Source: Lagopus muta (Eukaryota; Chordata; Aves; Galliformes; Phasianidae). From it: DNA of 64,000 bases. A program made the position numbers and the translations under genes. Below, in pieces: positions 53,316 through 64,000 of this stretch. The notes beneath the pieces are model-generated. The model was not told where the DNA came from. It did not search any database and saw nothing but the letters and a program-made list of their open reading frames with translations. The stretch's first letter is position 1, and every line of letters starts with the position of its first letter. The DNA is taken from assembly GCF_023343835.1 (NCBI RefSeq), contig NC_064443.1, positions 17,433,501 through 17,497,500 of the forward strand. Direction: 5' to 3'.

Positions 53316-55735
53316 TATTTTTCTAATCCATCGCCTGGTTTTGCAGACATAGCATTTAGAAAATCTTACCGTAAATATTGCCTTAAGCTGGAGAGCAGGT
53401 GATTTGTGGAGAGTGAGCTGCTCTGCCTCTGTTCATTTCTAGAAGGGCTTACACAGAGCTGGTCTTTAATTTTAGGAATGAGAAAGAACAATGTTATTAT
53501 TTCCATTTCCTGTCTCTTATCAGAACTGCAAACTGTTACTAACTTCAGGGCAAAAAGGAGACAAAATAAGCTAGTATCTAAGAAATGTGAATGTCTTCCT
53601 TCAACAAAAGGCAATGTAAAGGATGAATCCTCTTGTGACTAAGAGGGGTGGTGCTCAGGAAGCCCGTGAGCAATTTCTGGCTCTACCATTTACTGGCTAC
53701 AGGAGTAGGAGGATGTTATCATGCACCATGGAGTTATTTCCTTCATTGCTCAATTCCAAGAGAGATACATTCACAACTGTGTGTGGTTTCAGCTGCCATG
53801 ATAACAAAGCACGTGTAGAAAGGAATGATGATGCAGCAATGATGGTAACATCAGTAAAGAAATGGCAACCGACATTAGCAGAGCTGAGGACACAGCTTTG
53901 GTATTTTTACACTTCCACAGTTTGCACTGGAAATCTTATCACTTGTTTTGAAAAGGGAAGGACTAGAGCAAGGCTGAGAATTTCTGAAAGCCTCGCCCAT
54001 TATGTTGGATTTTAAACACAGTTTTCATAGCTTTGCAGTAAAAAAAACAAAAGCCCTCTTCCCAGGCAGCCTTTCTAAATGGGCAACGAAGTGTATCACC
54101 ATGATGCATTGTGTCAAACTGACTTGATGGATACGAGGAACGATGTCATCTAATGTTACATAACGTGGGCTAGACTCACGTTATAGAAGCACCTTCCTTA
54201 TTGCATTTCCTTTCCAAGAAAAAATGTCTTTCTTGAATTCCCTCAAGTGCACAGACATACGGTGAAAAAGAGGTTAGAGCTCAGATGCTTCTTTGAGGGT
54301 CAATACACTTTCAAATTTTAGGTTGCATTGATTTAGCTGTCAGAAAGATGTTATTTACAGTTCCTGAAGTTAAGTGGAGCGTGCTAGAATTCATGGAAGT
54401 CATTACTGGAGGTTTATGTTTTCTGTGTAGCTCCAGTACAGAAGTTTTTCCTATAGCCTGGAAGGACTAACAGATTTTTATAGGGGTTTAAATAATTACT
54501 GCTTCCTAATCTCCTCAATTAGTTACTTTACATTAAGAAGAAATGTTATTTTTCTATATTGTGAATTTTACACGTTTTCTTTCTGTTTTATACTAAGTCA
54601 TTTCATCTCTTCTTATGAAAGGCTCATTAACTTCATACTGGTACTTTAGAAATACTTCTTTTTTTCACTGCCAAGAAGTTAGCAGGTAATTAAGCGCTTA
54701 AAATATTTTAAGCACTGTCTTCACGAGCAATAGAAAATTTAAGTGAAGAAAAAAAAACCCACCTTAAACTGGCACTGTAACAGTTGACTTAAGTTAGAGA
54801 CACATCAATGTTTTCAAGAGCAAATGAATATAGTTTCTATATTTAATATAAATCTTACTATCTATTTCAGTGGTGAAGGTATGAATTTTACTTCTGAAAC
54901 TCCGTATCAGCTCATATAAGCACAAAACCAACTGCAATTGTGGATATGTTGTATTCTTCCATATTGCCCAGGGCTTCTTCCTGGCATTAGGGTCATCCAT
55001 TGATTTTGTTCAAACCTGGAGACCTTTAGGAGGAAGGGGACAGTGAATTGCTGGCCTCTTACTTCTGTAACAATCTCACCATTAAGCTAGCATTTAAGAC
55101 ATTCTTTTGCTGAGGTTCATTATTTGGGCAGGGTGCTTTTATTAAGGAATGTTCTGCTAAAACCCTAGAGCTGGATTTTGAGATTCCCCATTTCGGTGTT
55201 GAAGTGGTGGCATCTTTCTCTGATATACAGTTACTGTAATCAAATCATGGATATAATAATTAAATACTTTCTATTGTTGAAACCCATTCCTCATTTGGAA
55301 TGAGTTCCAACTGGCGTGTGGAAGGTTACATTTTAATATGCTCAGAGTGACAAATGTTCTTTATGAAATGAACAGAAAACCAGTTGTATTCTGTAACTTT
55401 CCACTAGTAGAAAAGTGCAGCAAATGGATAGGAAATACTGGAAGGATTTATTCAACTTTCAGAAAACAGAAGGAAGCACAAAAAATGAGTCAGCTTAGAA
55501 ATGGAAACCCTGATCTAATTTCCATGTGTCTTACTATTCCCATCCAGCAGATCTGCACAAGCTGACATGGGTGAAGCCTTGCTCACCAGCTTTTAAGAGC
55601 TGTAACCATATCTGCTACTTCCACATAATCACAGGCTGATCATCCCTTCCATTGTTTGCAGAAGCTTGAAAATAAAATGTCTCTAGTTATTGATTTGCTA
55701 CTTCTTTTTCATTTAGTGACTATTAATTGCTGTTT

Positions 55736-55748
55736 ATGTGTGTGTGTT
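55736..55748. repeat. Short (TG)n repeat
   Basis: About six TG units. Too short to be highly variable. Confidence 0.7.
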
Positions 55749-55918
55749 TCTTGTTGAGCAGAAATTAACACTGAAAACTCCTTGGAATTCACTGCATTCG
55801 TACCTGCTTGGCATTCCTGGGCAAAGCTTGCTCGTACAATCACTGTAACTGGGGTTTTCAAAAACCTGTTTCATTTTCTCCTCCAATCTCTGGTAGCAAA
55901 GAGAGATTTATGTAAACA

Positions 55919-55940
55919 AATTTATTTATTTATTTATTTT
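55919..55940. repeat. (TTTA)n microsatellite
   Basis: Five TTTA units ending in a T run, followed by TATTATTATT. Confidence 0.9.
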
Positions 55941-58900
55941 TAACTATTATTATTCTTGGTACTTGTCTGGGGCAGCAAATGAGATTGTCATAGAGTTTGA
56001 ATCTGCAGAGTCATTTTAGATAATACAGTTTTATCCAGGCTCTGGTTCTCATGCCTGCGTTACCAACATAAACCTCCTAGGGTGTGTGGCATTTTTTTCA
56101 TAACTATCTGGATGAGAAACTCCTGTGATTACCACTAAAATTGCTTGCTGTGTATGCATGGGAAGCCAACTCTGAGTCACATGCTGATCTGTAATTTGGG
56201 AAAAATACGGATGGATTAGTCTAGCAGGGCCATGTGTAAGAATGAAAATGTCTCAGATAGAGATGAGCCGTTGTTGACTGAAGCTATTACTTCTGTACCA
56301 TCTGTAATGCAGTCCTCTCAATGGTCTTATTATATCCAGATCCTGTACTCTTCCTCGTTGTGGTGCTATTAACTCAAAACACGATCAAAATCTCAAGCCA
56401 CATATGTATTTTCCATGAGATAGATTATAGTCCTGAGCCTTAAAATAATAATGCACGTAGATTCTTTTTATTTACCTTATCTTTGTTTTGAATTCTCCAG
56501 AACTCCCCTTTTCCATCTTCTCTCACCACATACAAGGGGTGGAATCTTTGTAAAACAAACCAAAAACCCTGAAACAAACAAAGGGAAAAGCAGCTTTTCT
56601 CTCTCATGGCATTGCACAGATTCAAGAATGGTGTAAAAGAACCACACTATTCAGGATCTGTGTCTATATTTAACAATATAGTTATCATCAGCAGCATCCA
56701 TAGGTAGGGCTTTCTCAACAGGAGACCAACAACCCCCACTTCTGCTTCCTAAGGTCTGTGTAAGGGCACTCCATGAGACAGTCCTTGTCCCAGTAGGGTG
56801 GCTGAAAGAGGAAAGAGTCAGGTCAGCTTTGCTGTAGGAGGTGAATCTATGGATGATAGTAACAATCTCTATACCTTTACTTTTATAAGCTCGATTTTTA
56901 GATTCATTTGGGATTTTGGCAATAGGATTCCTTTTCTCCAGTATAGTGTAATACCATGGTATTTTGTCCTTTGTTCAATATTAATATATGCTTTATTGTT
57001 CTACTCTAATTATGTTCTCATTATTAAAGGGGCAATATGTTTTCCTCTGACAGATATTGCATCTCATTGTTACTGGATATTGGTTATTCTGTGCCATTGT
57101 TATTAATAATTTGTAGCAATTGAATCAGTATTATAATATTTCTCTTCTAAATCTCTTTTGCTGCTAATTAAGGCACTATCTGTGAAATTGTTTAGCTCCA
57201 AACACCATGCTCCTGCTTTTCAACCCACTGTAATTGCCTGAAAGTCATTCATTTCTACTTACGTAAGTCAGATCTTTTAATCAAGGCTCCTGTGAGCTTT
57301 GCTATGGCGTGAGCTGCTGTCAGTAGGAATGAAAAGTTCTCATGGACAAAGATATTTTTGTAGTGACAAATGCACCTTTCACTGTAGTCCTGGAAGGCCT
57401 TAGAAATAGAATAATTGTACTTGATGGTTCCAAACTGGGCACAAAAGAAGAGGGAGGGCTTAGAGGGAAAAGTGAAAGATTACTGAAGTAATCCAACTAT
57501 TGGAGATATCAGCAAGGAATGTCACCGTAGCTTTGGGACATCTTCACAATATGTATATAAGATCACATCTATCAGACTGCGTTCTTAGGAACAGGCAACA
57601 TCACTGCTGTTCCCACGCAGAAGACACAGATGGTATTCTGGAGCCATTAAGGGAAAATTCATTAATAGTTACGGAATGTATTGATGTACATCTAAAGTGA
57701 GCGTGACTCCTTTTTTTGTGGTAGGAAATCTGGCATTATCTGTATATTACAAACATTTTACACAGATCCTTGAAAATCAAAACCTCCGTGTCCAGTTCCT
57801 TCTGAAATCTTTTTGTCTGGGTGCAAGAAGACAGCAGACAGTGCTCCTGAAAGCCATGTGCCAGAGCAGTTCTGCAGGCACTTGCAGGTGTGACTTGTGC
57901 ACACCAGTGCCATCGTTAGATGAAACTTGATTTCTGCATCTTCTTCAGTGCAGTGCAGCAGTGCTGTAGCTACAGGCAGAGGCATGCTGGGCTGTCCCAT
58001 CTCACCTGCTGGCAGTGCCACCCTGACACTGATAGGTGGGTGCACTGTTTGCAACTTGATCCCCTTAAAAACTAATTGATGCAAAGCTCATTATCATTTG
58101 GGAGAATCATCTCCAAAAATAGGAGCATGCTATAAATTCAGAGAACAAACCCTTTCCATCAGAATGAGCTTTTGCTGGATTGCTGTGTGCTCTTGGACAG
58201 ACCTTTGTTTCTGTTTCTTTATGGCCCTAGCAGACATTCAGGCTGCCATTCCTCCCAAACAGCAACTTTGTCTCCGTCTAATAGACTGTGCCCTGAACTC
58301 AACCTTAAAATGGCTTTGGAGTTTAGAGTAAAATCCATCCAAACTTTGACTCGTGCTCAGACGGCCTCCCCACCAACAGAGAAGTGATTTATGGAACACA
58401 ATTTCTTCATCCTCTCATACTGTTTCACTTCATACACTTATGCCAAATAGTTTGTGATGATTGATTACTTTTCCTACAGCATATATTAAAAATGTATGCT
58501 GGAACAGGCAATGTGAAAAAAATCCAGGGTTTAATCTCCACTAACATCTTGATGAGCATTAATCAGATTTATATTTCACTCATATTAGTCTAACGCTATT
58601 GAAATCACTGACAATAATGTAACTTAGATCAGAATATAACATTATACCTCCAACTGCTGTTTCTAATTAGATTTATTCTATTTTGTGCAGAGTGTAGCAG
58701 AAATAAAGGAGTTTTCGCAGTGTCTTTCTTATAAACATTTGTAGTCTTCCAAAAAAAGTAATTGTTTGCTCCGGGGCAGAGTAAATACAGTCATTTCTGC
58801 AATAGATTTAGAATAGATCATATTTGCCTGACGAGTGACCTTAGCAGCAATGACTTGTCATCTTCTAATTAGTGTACGCTTATTTTTTCCACTAAATTAA

Positions 58901-59539
58901 CCCCCAGCCTCTCTTAAAGATAACCTGATGGTATACCGAATCCTGTGTCGTGTTGCAATTAAAATGGTGCTGCACATGGACTCCTCCAATTTGCCTTAAG
59001 AAAAGTACGTCTCTGTATTGAATTGATTATGAATTCGATAGGCAGTTAAGGAATAACCTCATCATGCTGAAAATTCACCATGAGAGCTGGGGAATAGGAA
59101 CACCTCCATGTTATTAAAAAAAAATGTCTCAAAGTACAGAGAGCAAACAAGAAGCCAGGTCTTACTATTACTCCTGGATGTTTGCTTTTGAAAGAAATAC
59201 ATATATATACTTCTCATAAAATCCAAAGCCGCATGAAGTCTGTCTGGGTTGCAAGTTCATTTTTGTTTCCATGTGTATTTTCAAGATTTCTATGACAAAA
59301 TGTTTAAATTCCCAAATATTGAAGGGTTTATCCTCACTAAACCTCTGAGGGTGTTTTGTAGTGACATTTACTTTTACAAAGCTTTCTTCATTCAAAATTC
59401 AAAAGCAGTACAGTGGCTAAAGTAAGAAACAAAGGACAACACTCTGCTCTTGGTCAGCAACATGACAGCATCAAAATGGCCTTTTCTCAGTCAGATACTA
59501 AATGCAGTGTAAAATTGCATCAGCTGCCAGTGCTTCCCA

Positions 59540-59571
59540 TAACATCTGTATGACATGTAACATCTGTATGA
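59540..59571. repeat. 14-base direct repeat
   Basis: taacatctgtatga occurs at 59540-59553 and 59558-59571, a period of 18 with four bases between copies. Confidence 0.85.
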
Positions 59572-62013
59572 AAGAAAGCCTGAAACTCTGGAGACAATAT
59601 CCAGCCCAGTTCCCATTTTGTCCCTTAAGACAGCTGATCTCTGCTTTTTTAACTAGAATACTAAAACGTATGGTTTGAAAATCACGCTGAAATTCACAAG
59701 TATTATAAGAAAACTTAACGTGAGCTAAGATTTCATGTTGCAGTCTAGTGCACACAAAACATACATAGCTATTTGTATGGGTAAAGGGTGAGAAAAGAGC
59801 AGTTTTGCCAGCCCAAAGTTGGATATCACTTTTGCAGGCCAAGATAATAAACCAACAATATTTTATAATGCACTGACATTTAACTAAAATGTCCATGCAG
59901 TTTCCAAGATGATAGAGACGTGAAAATACTACCAAGCAAAAAATAAATTCCTGTAAACAAGGTGCAATTCACCTGGCTGCAAATAGCAAGGAGAGGAAAC
60001 AAAAGCACTATGCTTTGTTTCCTTTAAAACTCTGCACTGTAAACCTGCCTAAATTAGACTGGTATCTATTGTTGATTATAGCACTCCCCAGAAATATGGC
60101 TTTCGGATGTTTTGTCATAACTCCACAGTGATACAACACCACAGACACATTAAGCATTAGTCAGGATCATACGATTTTCCAGCTACTACATGTCAAAAAA
60201 TATACTGTCAGCCTGCTGGGACAACTGCGCCGGCAGATGGATGACACCAGGCTGTGATGGATGGGCTGCAGCACAGCAACCCCTCACACACCTTTGCAAT
60301 GCTTTACCCTTGTGGGGCAGACCGGTATTCCAATGCCAAAACTCATCGAATTTGGCAGATCAAGAGCCTGAACTCAGTTCTGTCATTGCGGACTGGAATC
60401 CTCCACTTGTTTTTTCTCTCTTCTGATGTTTTGTTTGACAATGTTTTAATTTTTATGTTACTTAATTCTTTCTGCTTTTGTGCCCCTGCATCATGATTGG
60501 TTTTTGCACTGCGTGTTAATGCTTGTATTATCCCTGTAATGGAATCCTCTCCACCCCACTTGTGTTGGTGATGAGGAGGGACAACCCCTGTGCTAAGTGC
60601 ACTCCTTCCTTTGGTGCATTACAAATCAAACTACTTCCCCCTTTTTTCGCATCTGCTTCAGTTTGAATTTCACCACTGGCAGAGATGAAATGACTAATTT
60701 CTGCCTTATGCAGAGAGTCCTCCTGCAGTTCTTTCTGCACATCTACTTTTTCCCTGAATAGTTGTCATTTAATGCCCCGTTATCTTAGATGGCACTCATT
60801 TAGTGGTTTATTAAGCAGTAATTTAGCAGCCTGTTATCAGTTCCTACTGTAGCTAAGAAAAATATGCAATCCAAGTCCACAAGATTTGTGCAGAATTACA
60901 GCATTTTTGTGATTTTTGCATTAGAGAAAAATTACAGTAAAGGCATACATCTGAAATGTTTAGCCTGCATTTCATTACTGTTCCTCCACTGAGGCCTCCA
61001 ACAGAATGTTGGATTGCCCTGTCTTTATTTCTGCTTCCAGCCTGGGCAGTGACATTGCACAAAATTGTGCAGGTCTCAATGAACTGCGTTAAGCATAAGG
61101 ATGCCCCAAGCCTGCCTTCTTCCCCCTGTGTTCTGAAGTTTTTGGAATGTTTTCAGATGGGGAGAAGGCAGAGGGCTTACATTAGTCTTTATAAGCTTCT
61201 TAAAAGAAAAAGGAAAATAGGAAGTTTAAATGAAAGCAAGGGCAAGAGCAGCAGAGTGTGCCCTAGGCATTAATTGCAGGGGGATCAGTGTGACTCACAG
61301 CAGGAAAATACTCAGTTTTGCAAAATAGAGTTGAGGATAACAAAGTCTTGATTTGAAACCATTGCTTTCAAGATCTGGATAAAATAGAAATATTAATAAT
61401 TTCTGTTTCTTAAAATTGCCGGATTACAAGCGTTTAAGTTAAAGATAAATGAAGCAAGAACAAAGATACAGAGGTGCCAGCCTGCTAAAATGAAAATAGT
61501 AATGAAGTAGACAGAAGTATAGATATAGGTGTATTCTTTTGTAGAAAAGCATTTCTGGTAGTGGTTTCCCCCTGGAAACATGCATCAGAGGCACACAGGA
61601 CAAATCTTACAAACTCTTCCCCAGGTGGCGCAGCGTCCCACACTCCACTGGTTTGCACTTGGAGTGAGAGCTGCCAGAATAATGAACAGGGACACCCAGG
61701 AAGGACGGTTGGGCTCCCATTTGTAAGAGCACAGCACTGAAATGAAGCCATCGGGAGGGGAAAGGTGTAGCAGAAGGCTTCTCCAGTTGACAACTTTTTC
61801 CCCTGGTTTTTCAGCCTGCCTACATCACCAGCTCTGTTTCCCCTTCATGCTCCTGGCCCTCAGCCTACCAGTGGCTGGCATGGTTCCTCCTGAGCCCTTC
61901 CCTTCCCATCTCTGCTCCACAGCAGAGTTTCAGTGCAGCCCTATCAGCCCATGTATATTTTCTCCATTCCGTTGTGTTTTGTTTTGCTATTTGTGCTGTC
62001 ATAGAGAAAGGTC

Positions 62014-62027
62014 TTTTTTTTTTTTTT
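62014..62027. repeat. Poly-T run (14 T)
   Basis: Simple T run in the presumed intron 2, with no recognised element attached. Confidence 0.9.
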
Positions 62028-64000
62028 CTTGAATGGAAAAGAACAATAATTTGACAGTGAGACATCCTTGGCTTTCCACACATCAAAAATGTTGGTATTA
62101 GCCTCCTTAAAACAGCAACTAAGGACAAAAATTGTCCGAGAACTCCACTGCTAGCTATTACTTTCCCAAGCATGAGCATTTACAAAGTTATGTTTGTTGC
62201 TGCTGTGAAATTTTAGGATGCCGTTACTGGAATGGCTTTAACTTCATTTGTATTTGCTCAGAAAAAGATCATCATGAAGATACTAAATAGTCACAGAAGA
62301 TGATGGCTTCAAATAGTGTCTTTTGGCTGATCTATAATCATTTGCTTTGGCAATTTTATTCAGGAACATTAGCACTGATCACTTATGCTGTGTTCCTAAT
62401 TATTTCTGAAATATTGTGCTGTTGCTCATGCTGAAATGCGTAACGAGCAAAGCAGTAGGTTAGTTTGGAATGCAATGCTCTAACCAGTTTTTAATCATTG
62501 AGTGATAATGATAGCTTGTGTTTTGACTTTTACTGTTTAATTGCCAGTAATAAAGCAAATCTTCATTGATGATATTTAGCAGAGTTCAGTTTCATTTATC
62601 TCTGTTTATCCTATTTATTGTAAAAGTGCCTGAAAGCTTTCAGTGCTTGACACAATAGCAAAACACACAGTGCAATTTTTTTTTTTAGATTGTCCAATAT
62701 TTTCCACAATAGATGGGTTATGATGCTCTTTTGTGGGGAAATACTGTACCTCCCTGTTATCAGCTGGTTTTCAGAATGCACTGAATGTCTCATGGTGGAG
62801 CTGCGTCCCATGAAATCCCAACCAGTTCTTTTTCTGAGATAGAGGCTTTTTACATCACTATTTCTCTTCTGCTGTTTATGACACTCAGGATTTTTGTTTG
62901 TTTTTCCTAGAATGCCAAAATTATAAAAATTAACTATAAGCAACCTAAGGATGAACCAGATCTGCAGGTGATTCTACAGAATACTGGTTCATATCAAGGG
63001 TGCATCCAACCTATCGAATGGCAGTCAGACAAAAGCAGATACCTAGAGAAGAGTGAGAGAGCAGAGATGCTCTATGGCTGGAATACTGTATTACTTTCAT
63101 ACTACATACAAAGCAGTACAGAAGCAGAATGATTTTATTTGGGACTGTGAACACAGAGCAGAGGAGCATGCCATGCCCTTGCCCTGCAGATGTTCTCAAT
63201 CTGCATAGCAATGCAAGGAGCTAGGAGCAATGTGGAGATAGTTCTGCTCGAACCCTGAGTGTTTTGACCAGCCAGTTATCAGTATTGAAATAAACAAGAC
63301 CTGATATCTAGTTTAATTTTAAGTTCCACGTTTAGTTTCAGTCTACTAAAGTAGTGTCAATTCTGTGACAACAAGCTTATGAGAATCAGTCATCACAGCA
63401 TATGTGAGATAATACCTTACTTGATAAATGTAATTTAAATTAGGATATTCCTTTGGTTTAGAAGTGTTATAAACACCTCTTGTATTCCCCTTCAACTACA
63501 TGTAGGAAAATAAAAACCCTTTTAATCTTGTCTGGCTTGACACTACCTTGATTTTTTTTCCCAAGATTTTATTCCCCAATTATCAATCGTTGGCAAACAA
63601 GGAGTGGCAGTCTGGGATTCCTTTTTCCTATGTTCTAAAGAGTTCAGCCATGGTGATAATTTGTGCCAGAAGTATAAATTCTTTCCACATGCCTTTCTTT
63701 TATTCTCTTCATGATCTCTATTATTTTTTTTATTATTATTCTGGAATATGAACCTTCCTATATGCATACAGAATTGTTTCTGATGTCAAGTTCTTACAGC
63801 TAGTTCCTGCCTCATTCATGCCTGCTATTTAAGCCTTGGTGGGAAAAGCTAACATCTATGAAACAGCCTTTTAGTTCCAGTTATTTAAAGTAAATAAGCA
63901 GAATTTAAATAACATGTACACACAGCTTAAACATCCACCTCCAATTTAGGTCCCCTATAATGGTGATTGTATCTAGCTTTGTACAAGGTCTGGGAGTCAT

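Larger units (their letters stand above)
48906..64000 (+). other. CNTN6: Start of CNTN6 intron 2, open at the window edge
   Basis: I looked on the + strand for the expected next exon, which should encode the start of the first Ig domain with a phase-1 entry, an IF-x-QEP-type motif and an Ig cysteine. I did not find it. The stretch holds simple repeats (53187-53226, 55919-55940, 62014-62027), a 32-base tandem duplication (53252-53315), a short direct repeat (59540-59571) and possible ancient SINE scraps (53677-53699, 58174-58215). Long introns are usual in this part of contactin genes. Confidence 0.55.

Noticed and set aside
53623..54015. 130-codon ORF, + strand, in the presumed intron
   Set aside because: Does not resemble a contactin Ig domain (no Ig cysteine/tryptophan pattern) and partly overlaps a SINE-like scrap.
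59498..59935. 145-codon ORF, - strand
   Set aside because: No domain similarity recognised, opposite to the gene strand, and no splice signals.
60361..60390. caagagcct, considered as the QEP motif of the first contactin Ig domain
   Set aside because: The flanking translation does not continue into an Ig domain, and no phase-1 acceptor lies upstream.
1..64000. tRNA, rRNA, CRISPR arrays, complete retroviruses
   Set aside because: No cloverleaf with conserved A/B boxes, no spaced repeat array, and no gag, pol or env reading frames or paired LTRs were recognised by eye.

Overview
The window looks like a non-coding stretch of a bird (sauropsid) nuclear genome, not prokaryotic or organellar DNA. 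It is AT-rich by eye. Open reading frames are short and scattered over all six frames, and there are many poly-A/poly-T runs and AT microsatellites. Two short pieces match the 3' end of CR1 LINEs (1827-1885 and 13790-13876), the usual interspersed repeat of birds and other sauropsids. Interspersed repeats are otherwise rare, as in bird genomes. Nothing here supports an operon, a CRISPR array, a phage or a complete virus.

The one protein-coding feature I can support strongly is a single exon at 48771-48905 on the + strand. It has a clear 3' splice site, about 80 bases of 5' untranslated sequence, an ATG in good context at 48851, and 18 codons plus one base, ending at a GT donor at 48906. The peptide, MVLLWKLILLLPFMSCST, is a signal peptide. 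Its sequence, length and phase-1 exit match the signal-peptide exon of the contactin family, best contactin-6 (CNTN6, NB-3), a GPI-anchored neuronal Ig/fibronectin cell-adhesion protein. The window is therefore most likely the 5' part of CNTN6.

Layout: 1 to about 33480 holds upstream DNA or the first part of a 5' UTR intron, with repeats, a CpG-enriched patch (about 27014-27453) and a possible G-quadruplex (31126-31141). At 33480-33613 an AP-1-like site, a TATA box and a consensus splice donor lie in the right order and spacing for a short non-coding first exon. This is a hypothesis, because TATAAAAG occurs several times in the window. Positions 33608-48770 would then be intron 1; they include a LINE-derived coding remnant near 46939 and a cluster of AT-rich palindromes at 42685-42833. 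Positions 48906-64000 are the start of intron 2. No exon encoding the first Ig domain was found there, so that intron probably runs past the window.

I found no undescribed multi-gene system. The most useful leads are the CNTN6 leader exon, its overlapping upstream ORF, and the candidate promoter and first exon 15 kb upstream.
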